A stretch of DNA of 64,000 nucleotides. Origin: Parabacteroides distasonis (lineage in GTDB: Bacteria; Bacteroidota; Bacteroidia; Bacteroidales; Tannerellaceae). A model generated the notes under the pieces. It made no database searches and was not told the origin of the DNA. It saw nothing but the letters and a program-made list of their open reading frames with translations. Both the position numbers and the translations under genes were made by a program. Location: positions 1-64,000 of the forward strand of contig NZ_SRYM01000004.1 in NCBI RefSeq assembly GCF_004793765.1, read 5' to 3'. Below, piece by piece: positions 1 through 9,826 of the stretch. The stretch's first letter is position 1, and every line of letters begins with the position of its first letter.

Positions 1-80
1 CATGAGTATGCTAATTATCGTTAACCGTATTCTGTTTTTATATTATAGTTCATATCTTTTCGTGTTTGTAAGAGGATGTG

Positions 81-3000
81 TCAAAAGTCGGTTGAGTTTA
101 TTTTTTCCATCTCTTGCAGGTAACCGCATGCCGCTTCCACCGTAGGGACGTTCTTGATCACGATGCTTCGCTTGCCATTCTGCTCCCGGAGGTTGCATTC
201 ACGGGGATGCTTCTGGATGAAGCCCAGCAGCTTGCCGAACGCCTCGCTTTGGTAATACGGGCTATCCGGGTTATTCACCAAGAAGAGGCTCATCTGCCCT
301 TTCTTCAGGACCACTTTCTCCATACCCAGTTTCTTGGCCATGCGGCGGAGGCGCACGATCCGGATCAACTCCTTGCCCTCCTTCGGTATCTTGCCGAAGC
401 GGTCTTTCAAGCGCTCCGTAAAGGCGAGGATATCACGTTCCTCCTCCATATTATCCAACTCCCGGTATAGGGAGATACGCTCCGAGTCGTTGGGGATGTA
501 GGTGGGAGGGAACATCAATTCCAGGTCGCTCTCGATATAGGTCTCCCGGACGTACTCGCTGCCCGTATCCCAGTGCCCTTCGGCATTATCGGCGTAAAGA
601 TCGGCGAATTCCTCGCTTTTCAACTCGTCTACCGCCTCCTCCAAGATCTTCTGATACGTCTCATAGCCTAGGTCGGCGATGAAACCGCTTTGCTCGGCGC
701 CTAGCATGTTCCCGGCTCCCCGGATGTCGAGGTCTTGCATGGCGATATGGATACCACTACCCAGCTCGGAGAAGTTCTCGATCGCCTGCAACCTGCGTCG
801 TGCCTCCTGCGTCAGCGAGGTGAGGGGCGGGGAAAGGAGGTAGCAGAAGGCTTTCCGGTTGCTTCGTCCTACACGTCCGCGTAGCTGATGGAGGTCGCTA
901 AGCCCGAATTGCTGGGCGTTGTTGATGATGATCGTATTGGCGTTGGGCACGTCGATGCCGCTCTCCACGATACTGGTGGCGATCAATACGTCGTATTCAT
1001 AGTTCACGAAATCGAGGATGATCTTTTCCAGCTTCTCCGGCTCCATCTGCCCGTGCCCCACGGCTACCCGTGCGTCGGGGACTTCCCGCCGTACCAAGGC
1101 TTCCATCTCGTAAATGTTTTGGATACGGTTGTTGATGAAGAACACTTGCCCGTTCCGGCTCATCTCGAAATTGATCGCTTCCCGGATGATATCGGGGTTG
1201 AAACGCTCCACCTCCGTCTGTACGGGATAACGGTTGGGCGGTGGCGTGGTGATGCTGGAAAGGTCCCGGGCCCCCATCAAGGAGAACTGTAGGGTACGGG
1301 GGATCGGGGTAGCCGTCATTGTTAAGGTGTCCACGTTCACCTTCAGTTGCCGAAGCTTCTCCTTGACGGATACCCCGAACTTCTGCTCCTCATCGATGAT
1401 AAGCAAGCCCAGATCCTTGAAACGTACATCCTTGCCGACGATCCGGTGGGTGCCGATCAAGATATTCACCTCGCCCTCTTTCAGCTCTTTCAAGGTAGCC
1501 TTGATTTGCGCGGCCGTACGGGCCCGGCTGATATAACCGATCTTGCAAGGGAAATCCTTCAAGCGCTCATAAAACGTCTGGTAATGCTGGAAAGCCAGTA
1601 CGGTGGTGGGTACCAACACGGCCACCTGCTTATTGTCCGATACCGCCTTGAATGCCGCACGGATAGCTACCTCGGTCTTTCCGAAACCAACGTCTCCACA
1701 AATCAGCCGGTCCATCGGACGGGTACTTTCCATATCCGCCTTGACCTCGGCGGTAGCCTTCATCTGGTCCGGCGTGTCCTCGTAGATGAAGCTGGCTTCC
1801 AGCTCATGCTGCATGAAGCTGTCCGGCGTGTAGGCGAAACCCGTCTCTTGCTTGCGTTTGGAATAGAGGAGGATCAAGTCCCGGGCGATATCCTTCACCT
1901 TCGCCTTGGTACGTTCCTTCATCTTTTCCCAAGCGCCCGTGCCGAGCTTGCTCAACTTAGGAGGCTCGCCGCTCTCTTTCCCCTTGTATTTCGATAATTT
2001 ATGCAGGGAATGGATGCTGACGAAGATGATATCGTTATTCTGATAAATCAATTTGATGGCCTCTTGCATCTTACCGTTCACCTCGGTACGTACCAATCCC
2101 CCGAACTGTCCTACGCCATGATCGATATGTACGATATAATCCCCCTGCGAGAACTGGTTCAGCTCCTTGAGCGAAAGGGTGATCTTTCCGCTTCGTGCTT
2201 TATCGCTCTTCAGGTTGAACTTATGGAAGCGGTCGAACAATTGATGGTCGGTGAAAAAGCAGATGCGTAGCGTATCATCGGCGAATCCCTCGTGTATCGT
2301 GCGGTTTACGGCGGTGAAAGGGATATTGTCGCCCCTATCCTCGAAAATCATCCGGATACGGTTGGCTTGTTTCTCTTGATCGCTCAATATATATAATGCA
2401 TAACCCTCGTTGAGGTATTTATGGAACGACTCGCTCACCCGGTCGAAATTCTTATGATAGATCGGCTGCGTTTGCGTAGAGAAATGGATGGTAGCGTCTG
2501 CCGTTCCCATCGGTCGTGCCCCGAAATGGATGCGACGGAAATCCAAGACCTCCCGTAGGAAGTCCTCCGCTTGGACTAATTTCTTCCGCATCTGGTCGAT
2601 ATCGGCGAAGGATTCCTCGTCGGCTACCACCGGATCGTCGTTCCATACGCTTCCGATGCGCTCCTTGCACCATGCGAGATCTCTCGCCGCTATGAAAGTA
2701 TTCCGGGGAAGGGAGCCTAGCAAGGAAGTACTATCCTTGGCGTTCTTGCTCATCTCCGGGACGATATAGATGCTGTCCAGTTTCTCCTTGCTGAGTTGCG
2801 TCTCCACGTCGAACGTACGGATGGTCTCCACCTCATCGCCGAAAAAGTCGATACGGTAGGGGAACTCGTAGGAGAAAGAGAAAACGTCGAGGATACTGCC
2901 CCGGAGGGCGTACTGCCCCGGCTCATATACATAATCGACCTGCTCGAAGCCATACTCGTCCAGTACGTCGGAGACAAACATATTATCCAGCTTCTCGCCC

Positions 3001-3497
3001 ACGCTGATCTTCAAGGTGTTATCCTTCAATACCTCCCGGGCCACGACTCGTTCCGCCAAAGCGTCCGGATACGTAACAATCACGAAAAAGGCGTCCGGGT
3101 CTTGCAACCGGCTGAGTACCTCGGTGCGCAGGATCTCGTTCGCCGGATCGACATGCCCATACTTAATGGCCCTTCGGTAAGCGGACGGGAAGAAGTATAC
3201 CTCATTGCTGGCGGTAAGCTGCATCAAGTCGTGATAGAAATAGCCGGCTTCCTCTTGGTCGTTCAACACACACACATAACTTCCCCTTCCTTTCGTAAAA
3301 AGAGAGGCAATCGTCATCGCCGGACCCGAGCCACTCAGTCCCTTTAGGAATATATTGTGGGACGTATCGTTTTTCAGTAGGGTGTCCAGCGCCGTCACTT
3401 GTAGGTGAGCGGCATATAGTTTCAATAATTCTTGTACTTCCAAAGCGATATCTTGTTTCCGCGAAGGTAACCTTTTCTTATAAAAAATAAGCCACAT
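81..3497 (-). CDS. mfd: Transcription-repair coupling factor Mfd
   Basis: Mfd is a DNA translocase that removes stalled RNA polymerase from lesions and recruits UvrA. The 1138-residue product has the usual family length. It shows the UvrB-like N-terminal part, a CarD-like RNA polymerase interaction region at about residues 443-505 (GDYIVHIDHGVGQF), Walker A GDVGFGKT at 601-608, the DEEQ box at 702-705 and a helicase C-terminal half with QLRGRVGRS, followed by the TRCF C-terminal domain. The first ATG is used here. The opening residues (MWLIFYKKRL) look atypical, so a start some 15-20 codons later at a TTG is possible. No TAnnTTTG promoter is obvious upstream, where an ISAs1 fragment lies divergently. 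Confidence 0.97.
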   Translation of the reverse strand: MWLIFYKKRLPSRKQDIALEVQELLKLYAAHLQVTALDTLLKNDTSHNIFLKGLSGSGPAMTIASLFTKGRGSYVCVLNDQEEAGYFYHDLMQLTASNEVYFFPSAYRRAIKYGHVDPANEILRTEVLSRLQDPDAFFVIVTYPDALAERVVAREVLKDNTLKISVGEKLDNMFVSDVLDEYGFEQVDYVYEPGQYALRGSILDVFSFSYEFPYRIDFFGDEVETIRTFDVETQLSKEKLDSIYIVPEMSKNAKDSTSLLGSLPRNTFIAARDLAWCKERIGSVWNDDPVVADEESFADIDQMRKKLVQAEDFLREVLDFRRIHFGARPMGTADATIHFSTQTQPIYHKNFDRVSESFHKYLNEGYALYILSDQEKQANRIRMIFEDRGDNIPFTAVNRTIHEGFADDTLRICFFTDHQLFDRFHKFNLKSDKARSGKITLSLKELNQFSQGDYIVHIDHGVGQFGGLVRTEVNGKMQEAIKLIYQNNDIIFVSIHSLHKLSKYKGKESGEPPKLSKLGTGAWEKMKERTKAKVKDIARDLILLYSKRKQETGFAYTPDSFMQHELEASFIYEDTPDQMKATAEVKADMESTRPMDRLICGDVGFGKTEVAIRAAFKAVSDNKQVAVLVPTTVLAFQHYQTFYERLKDFPCKIGYISRARTAAQIKATLKELKEGEVNILIGTHRIVGKDVRFKDLGLLIIDEEQKFGVSVKEKLRQLKVNVDTLTMTATPIPRTLQFSLMGARDLSSITTPPPNRYPVQTEVERFNPDIIREAINFEMSRNGQVFFINNRIQNIYEMEALVRREVPDARVAVGHGQMEPEKLEKIILDFVNYEYDVLIATSIVESGIDVPNANTIIINNAQQFGLSDLHQLRGRVGRSNRKAFCYLLSPPLTSLTQEARRRLQAIENFSELGSGIHIAMQDLDIRGAGNMLGAEQSGFIADLGYETYQKILEEAVDELKSEEFADLYADNAEGHWDTGSEYVRETYIESDLELMFPPTYIPNDSERISLYRELDNMEEERDILAFTERLKDRFGKIPKEGKELIRIVRLRRMAKKLGMEKVVLKKGQMSLFLVNNPDSPYYQSEAFGKLLGFIQKHPRECNLREQNGKRSIVIKNVPTVEAACGYLQEMEKINSTDF

Positions 3498-3554
3498 TAT
3501 CCTAAATCCAGAGTGACTGCACTCAAATTACTCTAAAGAGTTTACCATTGCAAT

Positions 3555-3821
3555 ATGAATCCATCTAATTATTTTTCAGCAGTGACAGATCCTCGTGTAA
3601 CAGGTCGCAGTCTACATTTGTTGTCAGATATATTAATGATAGCTTTGTGTACTTATCTGACAGATGGAACAGATCATGAAGACATGCGTCTGTTTGCCTT
3701 AGAGCCTAGAGAAAAGTTGGATGATATACTTTCTCTACCCAACGGCGTACCTTCAGAAGAGTCTTGCCGTTCAGTGAGGAATGCGGTCGTTTCTTATTGT
3801 AGAACTCCTGCCATTCCATAG
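3555..3821 (+). pseudogene. ISAs1-family transposase, N-terminal fragment
   Basis: About the first 72 residues match the N-terminal region associated with ISAs1 / H-repeat transposases: a DPR motif, HLLSDILMIALC, a DHEDM-type acidic stretch and LPNGVPSEES. Full-length transposases are about 370 residues. This reading frame loses similarity after residue 72 and stops at 88, and the DDE catalytic region is absent. No terminal inverted repeats are apparent. A C-terminal ISAs1 fragment lies at 30367-30558 on the other strand. The following 159 bases up to the receptor gene hold no recognisable continuation. Confidence 0.8.
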
Positions 3822-3980
3822 CCATCGCATTCAAATCAAGTGTATTGTCCGATAATCGGCGATAAGACTAAATAACATTCCTGGTAAGACAAGGTAAGAC
3901 TTCGTAAGTGAGTGGTAACATACTTTCTTTTAAGAATACGTTTCTTTTGCATAAACGAAAAATGATAAAAGCAAACCGAT

Positions 3981-6347
3981 ATGAAACGTACGATTTACTA
4001 CACGATTTTATGCTTGCTGATGAGTTTTGGTAAGATGATGGCACAAGGTATTTCCGGGAAAGTGAAGGATGGCAAGGAATTGCCGGTAGATGGAGTGGCG
4101 GTGATTTTACAGACCCTCGACTCTGTATATGTGGATGCCGTGGTTACTGATACACTTGGGAATTTTCGATTGAATCATCCGCTGGACCAGTTGTATCGAC
4201 TTATTTTCCAACACATCTTATATAATGCGGTAGAGAAGGAGATAACTACCGCCAACGTAGGTACGGTGGTGCTGGAGGAGAAAGATTATCAGTTGGCCGA
4301 AATTACCGTAAAGGGAGAATGCCCGCAAGTGAAGCTAGAGGGAGGCAAACTGACGTATGATGTCCCTCAACTGATGAAGGATAAGACCGCCACGAACGCT
4401 TTTGAGATCATCAAGGACTTACCGGGGCTTATCGAACGAAATGATAATCTGGAACTGGTAGGGGCCAGTCGTTTGAATATAATCTTGAATGGCCAGTTGA
4501 CGACAATGTCGACAGATCAATTAATCCAGTTACTGAAAACTATGCCGGCCTCAAGGGTCGAAAAGGCCGAGGTGATGTATAACGCTCCAGCTAAATATAA
4601 TGTCAAGGGGGCATTACTCAATGTCGTATTGAATAAGAATGAGTCCGAGACTCCTTCTTGGCAAGGAGAAACGGGTGTGGATTACACCCAATATCGCCAT
4701 GCGAGGGGAGATGCGCATATGAATTTACTTTATACGAATAAGGGCTTTAGCATGGATTTCCTGTTGGATGGAAATAAGAGACGGGATGTGATGGGGGAGG
4801 ATATGTTGGCCTACCATACATTAAATAGTGGTATGACGGAAATAAGCCAACATAATCGGGCCCTTGTCCATGTAAATAGAGGAACGGTTCGTCTGGGAAT
4901 GGATTATACGTTCGCAAATGAGGATAAACTCTCTTTTGCATATTATCTGAAGGGAGATAAAGTCTTATCGGACCGTGATGCCTTTACCTCATATTTGGAT
5001 CTGTCGAAGCCGGAAAATAAAAGTGAGAGTATGAGCTTGGTCCGTGACGACGGGCACTCCGCTATCCATAATATACGTTTACAGTATGACGGACATGCCG
5101 GGATATCGGCAGGAGCGGATTTTACTCGTTATCATTCGCCTTCGGTACTTGATTACCAGGATACGAATACGAATGGTTCCCGGACTGATATGATAAATAA
5201 TACGAGACAGGATGTATCCCGCTGGTCCGTATTCCTAAATAAGACACATAGTTTCGCTTCTGGGTGGGGATTGAATTACGGTGTGCATGGAGGTTACGCC
5301 TCGTCGAAAAACTATTCGGGGTATTTATATGATCAAGGTGCTGGCTATGAGATGGACGAGGAAGCGTTGGAGGATAATACACAAAAGGAATACATCGCTG
5401 ATATTTTCGCAGAGGTATCGAAAAGCTTCGGAGACCGTTTCTCTGCTACGGTCGGGCTGAAAGGGGAATATTTTAAGTCTGACTACGCCTCTAGCCGGGA
5501 AAATATGAACCTATGGAATGAGGGGGCGTTGTTTCCCACCGTATCCCTGAGCTATACGTTTTCTCCCCGACATATTTTACAGTTCGATATAAGTAGCGAT
5601 AAGACCTACCCCGATTATTGGCAAATCTCCCCGCAAGTAACGCCTCTAAACTCTTACTCGGAGGTGGCGGGAAATCCCTTGTTGAAACCTTATCGCACGT
5701 ATGAGGGGCAGATGGTCTATATCTTCCGCCAAAAGTATATGCTGGTAGCGTTCTGTGAATACACGCCGGATTATTTCGCCCAACTTCCTTATCAAAGCGA
5801 TACGGAACTGAAGACCGTTTTTCGTTTCGAGAATATGGATTATAGTCTGGAAGCGGGATTGGCGGTGATCATTCCTTTTAATGTAGGTCGTTTTTGGAAT
5901 AGCCGCATCACACTGCGAGGTTGGAGGATGCAAGAGAAGAATGATAACTTCCACGGTATCTCATATAACCGTGAGGCTTATCTCGGGTTAGCGCATATGA
6001 GTAACACTTTTAACCTATGTGATAAACCGAATTTAAAAATGACGATAGATGGCCAATACGTGACTCCCGGTGCCATCCAAGGTATATACGACTTGGGTTT
6101 CATGTATGAGATATCCGCTGGATTAAAATGGACTTTCTTGAATGACCGTGCTAGCTTGACACTTAAAGGAGACGATATTTTCGCCAGCAGCATTCCACGT
6201 AGCATCAAAATAAACCAAGGCAATCAATGGAGCCGGATGAGGAAGTTGAATGATGAGAGATGTCTGAAATTATCTTTTGTCTGGAAGTTTGGTGGTTACA
6301 AGGAGAGGGAACATGATTCGATAGACACATCCCGTTTCGGAAAATAA
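3981..6347 (+). CDS. TonB-dependent receptor-like outer membrane beta-barrel protein
   Basis: The 788-residue product begins with a signal peptide (about 1-21, ending MAQ). A carboxypeptidase-regulatory-like domain follows (GISGKVKDGKELPVDGVAVIL, up to about 95), then a plug-like region (FEIIKDLPGLIERNDNLELVGASRLNIILNG) and a long beta-barrel of the outer-membrane beta-barrel type that ends near KLSFVWKFGG. It is shorter than SusC proteins and has no SusD neighbour, so a starch-utilisation-type role is unlikely; the substrate cannot be read from the sequence. It stands alone between an IS remnant and phoH. A hairpin follows its stop codon. Confidence 0.82.
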   Translation: MKRTIYYTILCLLMSFGKMMAQGISGKVKDGKELPVDGVAVILQTLDSVYVDAVVTDTLGNFRLNHPLDQLYRLIFQHILYNAVEKEITTANVGTVVLEEKDYQLAEITVKGECPQVKLEGGKLTYDVPQLMKDKTATNAFEIIKDLPGLIERNDNLELVGASRLNIILNGQLTTMSTDQLIQLLKTMPASRVEKAEVMYNAPAKYNVKGALLNVVLNKNESETPSWQGETGVDYTQYRHARGDAHMNLLYTNKGFSMDFLLDGNKRRDVMGEDMLAYHTLNSGMTEISQHNRALVHVNRGTVRLGMDYTFANEDKLSFAYYLKGDKVLSDRDAFTSYLDLSKPENKSESMSLVRDDGHSAIHNIRLQYDGHAGISAGADFTRYHSPSVLDYQDTNTNGSRTDMINNTRQDVSRWSVFLNKTHSFASGWGLNYGVHGGYASSKNYSGYLYDQGAGYEMDEEALEDNTQKEYIADIFAEVSKSFGDRFSATVGLKGEYFKSDYASSRENMNLWNEGALFPTVSLSYTFSPRHILQFDISSDKTYPDYWQISPQVTPLNSYSEVAGNPLLKPYRTYEGQMVYIFRQKYMLVAFCEYTPDYFAQLPYQSDTELKTVFRFENMDYSLEAGLAVIIPFNVGRFWNSRITLRGWRMQEKNDNFHGISYNREAYLGLAHMSNTFNLCDKPNLKMTIDGQYVTPGAIQGIYDLGFMYEISAGLKWTFLNDRASLTLKGDDIFASSIPRSIKINQGNQWSRMRKLNDERCLKLSFVWKFGGYKEREHDSIDTSRFGK

Positions 6348-6359
6348 TAGATACCTTGT

Positions 6360-6401
6360 AGTTTCATCCTAATGAACTCTTTGTTTCAATAGGATGAAAC
6401 T
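6360..6401. terminator. Hairpin after the TonB-type receptor gene
   Basis: A perfect 12-bp inverted repeat, AGTTTCATCCTA and TAGGATGAAACT, encloses an 18-base loop just after the receptor stop codon. There is no clear T-run, so it may be a weak terminator or an mRNA 3' stabiliser. Confidence 0.5.
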
Positions 6402-6550
6402 GATGCTCTTCTAAAGGAAATCCTATATTGCTTTGAATTGGTCAATATGACGAAATTATTGGTGTGTGTAATTAATTTTAGTAGGCTAGAACTATCAACG
6501 TGTCTGAATTGTTATTATATTAGATGCAATAATCATTAAATCGAAAGGCC

Positions 6551-7876
6551 ATGGGAGCAAAGAAGAATTTTGTGTTGGACACGAATGTCATATTACATGA
6601 CTATAAGTGCGTCGAGAACTTTCAGGAAAATGATATCTATCTACCCATCGTGGTATTAGAGGAATTAGACAAGTTCAAGAAGGGGAGTGAGCAGATCAAT
6701 TATAATGCCCGTGAATTTGTTCGGGAGCTGGATTTATTGACTAGTAATGACCTGTTCTTAAAAGGTGCCTCACTTGGACCGGGAAAAGGTACACTCTATA
6801 TCGTGACCGGTGATAAGTACCAGGAGAAAATAGCGCATTCTTTTCCGGATAAAACACCAGATCACCGTATCTTGTCTTGTGCGTTGACAATAGCCGAGAA
6901 GAATCCGAAGATCACGACAACCTTGGTCAGCAAGGATGTGAACCTTCGTATGAAGGCTCGTTCTTTGGGTATTCCCGTTGAGGATTATATCACGGATAAG
7001 GTCGTGAATGTAGATATTTTCGAGCGTGCGCAAGAGACCTATGAGAATATAGACCCCGATTTGATCGACAAGATCTACAGCTCTCCGGAAGGTGTGGATG
7101 CAGATTCGTTGGATATCAAGTCTAAGCTCGACCCCAATGAATGCTTTATCTTGAAAAGCGTACGTAATAGTGTATTGGCTCGCTACAATCCGTTTACGGA
7201 TAAGATCAAGAAGGTGGATAAAGGCACGAACTTTGGTATCCAGCCCCGTAATGCCGAGCAGAGTTTCGCTTTCGAGGTATTGAACGATCCGAATATCAAG
7301 CTTGTGGGGCTGACCGGAAAGGCCGGAACCGGAAAGACATTGTTGGCGTTGGCCTCTGCCTTGAAACAAGCCGGCACGTATAAACAGATACTTTTGGCCC
7401 GTCCGATCGTCGCTTTGGCGAATAAGGATCTTGGTTTCCTTCCGGGTGACGAGAAGCAAAAGGTCGCTCCTTATATGCAACCTTTATTCGATAACTTGAA
7501 CGTGATCAAGACCCAGTTTGCCCCGGGTAATCCCGATGTCCGTAAGATCGACGATATGCAGAAGAACAACCAGTTGGTGATCGAGGCGTTGGCCTTTATC
7601 CGAGGTCGTAGCTTGTCTGAGACTTATTGTATCATCGATGAGGCCCAGAACCTCACGCCGCATGAGATCAAGACGATTATCACCCGTGCGGGAGAGGGAA
7701 CGAAGATGGTCTTCACGGGAGATATCCAACAGATTGACTCCCCGTATCTAGACGCCCAAAGTAATGGCTTGGCCTATATGATCGACAAGATGAAAGGACA
7801 GGACTTGTTCGCCCATATCAACTTGATAAAAGGCGAGCGAAGCGAATTATCTGAATTGGCGTCAGATCTTTTGTAA
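6551..7876 (+). CDS. PhoH-family protein with N-terminal PIN domain
   Basis: The 441-residue product joins a PIN ribonuclease-like domain to a PhoH ATPase domain, as in PhoH2/YlaK-type proteins thought to unwind and cut RNA. The PIN part (about 5-150) keeps the acidic positions D10 (VLDTN), E37/E38 (LEELDKF), D104 (DHRIL) and D129 (SKDVN). The PhoH part (about 230-435) has Walker A GKAGTGKT at 256-263 and the DEAQ box at 363-366 (CIIDEAQNLTPHEIK), followed by FTGDIQQID. The start is the ATG after AAAGGCC. The gene is monocistronic, with a strong terminator hairpin behind it facing a convergent lipoprotein gene. The physiological substrate is not known. Confidence 0.92.
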   Translation: MGAKKNFVLDTNVILHDYKCVENFQENDIYLPIVVLEELDKFKKGSEQINYNAREFVRELDLLTSNDLFLKGASLGPGKGTLYIVTGDKYQEKIAHSFPDKTPDHRILSCALTIAEKNPKITTTLVSKDVNLRMKARSLGIPVEDYITDKVVNVDIFERAQETYENIDPDLIDKIYSSPEGVDADSLDIKSKLDPNECFILKSVRNSVLARYNPFTDKIKKVDKGTNFGIQPRNAEQSFAFEVLNDPNIKLVGLTGKAGTGKTLLALASALKQAGTYKQILLARPIVALANKDLGFLPGDEKQKVAPYMQPLFDNLNVIKTQFAPGNPDVRKIDDMQKNNQLVIEALAFIRGRSLSETYCIIDEAQNLTPHEIKTIITRAGEGTKMVFTGDIQQIDSPYLDAQSNGLAYMIDKMKGQDLFAHINLIKGERSELSELASDLL

Positions 7877-7887
7877 TTAAATATAGG

Positions 7888-7943
7888 GAATTGAAGATTG
7901 AAAATAAACGCTTATGTGAAGCTTGATTTTTAATCTTCAATTC
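7888..7943. terminator. Bidirectional terminator between phoH and the ABM lipoprotein gene
   Basis: An 18-base inverted repeat (GAATTGAAGATTGAAAAT, and a partner at 7926-7943 with 17 of 18 complementary positions) lies between convergent genes. The A-rich and T-rich inner arms suit termination in both directions. Confidence 0.75.
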
Positions 7944-7950
7944 TTAACGA

Positions 7951-8373
7951 TTAATCGTTTACGCTCGGACAGACATAAATCTTCCGGAAACTACCTTTAT
8001 AGGAAGGGTCTCCCATATCCTTGATCTCATTGAGGTGTTGTTTAAGATGAGCTGTCTCTCCATGCTTTTGCAATTCCCTGTCGTTTTTCCAAGTCTCGGC
8101 GATAAAGAATTCGGTACTATCGGTGAGGGACTGATACATGCCGTAGTCGATACATCCCGGTTCTAGCAACGTGCTTTCCTTGCATTTCAAGAATGATTCC
8201 TTTAAGGCGGAGACACATTCGGGTTTTACTTTTCGTTTGATATTCAGTACGACTTCCATGGATTCTTTGCCGTTGGCGCAGGAATCGGCGGTGGCTTCTT
8301 TATTGCTTCCTCCATGCGTACAACCGGATAGAGCGATTAATACGCAGGCCATTGATATAAACACTTTCTTCAT
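7951..8373 (-). CDS. Lipoprotein with antibiotic-biosynthesis-monooxygenase (ABM)-like domain
   Basis: The 140-residue protein has a lipoprotein signal with lipobox ALSGC (Cys18), a short polar linker, then a dimeric ferredoxin-like ABM fold from about residue 40. Visible features are VVLNIKRKVKPECVSALKESFL, the LEPGCIDYGMYQS strand and FFIAETWKNDRELQKHGETAHLKQH, with the usual conserved W and H. ABM proteins include quinol or heme-type monooxygenases and small stress proteins. The extracytoplasmic anchoring makes a precise function hard to assign. A TAnnTTTG box lies 30 bases upstream. Confidence 0.8.
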   Translation of the reverse strand: MKKVFISMACVLIALSGCTHGGSNKEATADSCANGKESMEVVLNIKRKVKPECVSALKESFLKCKESTLLEPGCIDYGMYQSLTDSTEFFIAETWKNDRELQKHGETAHLKQHLNEIKDMGDPSYKGSFRKIYVCPSVND

Positions 8374-8402
8374 GATAGATTGTTTTTAAGTATTTGATAC
8401 GA

Positions 8403-8410
8403 CAAAAGTA
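8403..8410 (-). promoter_or_regulatory. Putative -7 element for the ABM lipoprotein gene
   Basis: On the minus strand this reads TACTTTTG, a full match to TAnnTTTG. It lies 30 bases from the ATG. No clear -33 TTTG was found. Confidence 0.55.
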
Positions 8411-8665
8411 GTAAATGATGGGAGAATATGGAGGCTTTGTTTGTGAGAGATTGATATTATTTTGATCTAAACACAGGAATCGAACATCTGATATTAAATT
8501 ATTGTTGTTAATGGAAGTTGGAATGGATATATTTGTGAGTGATCTATGATAGAGCCTGCTATCAGTAATTTGATTTGGGGCAAAGTAAGCACTACAACTA
8601 CTTCCGAACGCAAAAACGTTAGAGTTTGGACTTAATTTCACAAAATAATTGAAAATCCTAGGTTA
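8411..8665. other. Intergenic region without a recognised gene
   Basis: This AT-rich stretch lies between the lipoprotein promoter and the repeat hairpin at 8666. Open frames here are short and without family resemblance. I see no RNA gene. Confidence 0.5.
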
Positions 8666-8691
8666 TAGAGACGGAGCGTGCCCCGTCTCTA
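8666..8691. repeat. Dispersed hairpin repeat (TAGAGACGG family), copy 1
   Basis: Arms TAGAGACGG and CCGTCTCTA enclose an 8-base centre. A second copy with the same arms is at 47650-47676. It lies 37 bases after the stop of lptG, so it may act in 3' end formation there. Confidence 0.7.
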
Positions 8692-8728
8692 CAACTGGAT
8701 GAAATTAGGTGGGGTTTAGTCAATTCCT

Positions 8729-9814
8729 TTACCTTGGTGCTTTCTGATATAAGAATATCGCTATAAACGTATAAATTATATTTGGTATCCAAGCCGCTAC
8801 GGCAGGACTCACATAACCATTAATAGCGAAGGTGGAAGTAACCGTCATAAACAGGATGTAAGAGAAACTCAACGCCAATCCGATACCGATATTCATACCC
8901 ATACCTCCCTTTATTTTCCGGGAAGACAACGACGCTCCGATAGAAGTCAAGATAAACGCCGCCATGATCGTAGCGAAGCGCTTATGATACTCGATCTGGA
9001 AGGTCTGTATATTCCCGATACCTCTTTTTTTCTGCCGGTTGATATACGTATTCAGCTCGGGCGTTGTCATCGTCTCGCAATCATTCACGGAAATCAGGAA
9101 GTCCGAGGGCACGATGGTCAAGGTCGTATCCTTACGGGAGCCTTGGGAAATATGTTCCCGCATGCCATCGAAATCACGGATCATATAATCGATAACGGTC
9201 CATTGATAAAGCGAGTCGTATTTGATCGACTTGGCGGTCAGACGGGAGATCAATTTCTTATCTTCGAAATGCTCCAAAGAGAAACGGTATCCCATGTTCG
9301 AGCGAGCGTCATAGCTATCGAAATAAGCGATAACACCCGGCTCGATCTCCAATTGGGCGTTCTTCACGTAGTCCACCTTCTTGTTGCGGATATACTTGTT
9401 CTGGAAATCAATACGAGTCTCATTCGCAGGGGGAATGATGTAAGCGTTCAGGATAAACGTCACGATAGCGATAATCGTAGCCGAGACCGCATAAGGAAAC
9501 ATTAACCTACGGAAACTCATACCGCTGGCAAGCATCGCTATGATCTCCGAACGATCCGCTAGCTTCGACGTGAAAAAGATCACGGCGATAAATGTAAACA
9601 ACGGACTGAACAAATTGGCAAAATAGGGGATAAAGTTCAAGTAATAATCCAAGATGATCGCCTTTAAGGGGACATCCGGATTCAAGAATTTATCGATCTT
9701 CTCGTTTATATCGAAAACGACGGAGATAGAGATAATCAAGGCGATAGCGAACACGTACGTGCCCAGAAACTGCTTGATGATATACCAATCGATCCGTTTT
9801 AGTTTAAATTTCAT
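8729..9814 (-). CDS. lptG: LptF/LptG-family permease (lipopolysaccharide export)
   Basis: The 361-residue inner-membrane protein belongs to the YjgP/YjgQ family, which with LptB extracts LPS from the inner membrane. The N-terminus (RIDWYIIKQFLGTYVFAIALIISISVVFDI) and the ADRSEIIAMLASGMSFRRLMFPY coupling region are typical. About six membrane segments flank a periplasmic beta-jellyroll (about 130-260). The N-terminal three and C-terminal three segments are both present, so it is complete. It lies 12 bases downstream of tgt on the same strand and is very probably cotranscribed. Only one family member is in this window, so the choice between LptF and LptG is not certain. Confidence 0.9.
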   Translation of the reverse strand: MKFKLKRIDWYIIKQFLGTYVFAIALIISISVVFDINEKIDKFLNPDVPLKAIILDYYLNFIPYFANLFSPLFTFIAVIFFTSKLADRSEIIAMLASGMSFRRLMFPYAVSATIIAIVTFILNAYIIPPANETRIDFQNKYIRNKKVDYVKNAQLEIEPGVIAYFDSYDARSNMGYRFSLEHFEDKKLISRLTAKSIKYDSLYQWTVIDYMIRDFDGMREHISQGSRKDTTLTIVPSDFLISVNDCETMTTPELNTYINRQKKRGIGNIQTFQIEYHKRFATIMAAFILTSIGASLSSRKIKGGMGMNIGIGLALSFSYILFMTVTSTFAINGYVSPAVAAWIPNIIYTFIAIFLYQKAPR

Positions 9815-9826
9815 CTGTCTCGTTTT

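Noticed and set aside
888-3347. Several long open frames on the plus strand opposite mfd
   Set aside because: They mirror the codon pattern of mfd, have no family resemblance and are explained as shadows of a GC-rich coding strand.
8300-8641. 113-codon minus-strand frame upstream of the ABM lipoprotein gene
   Set aside because: It overlaps the lipoprotein signal sequence and promoter in another frame and has low-complexity, non-protein-like composition.
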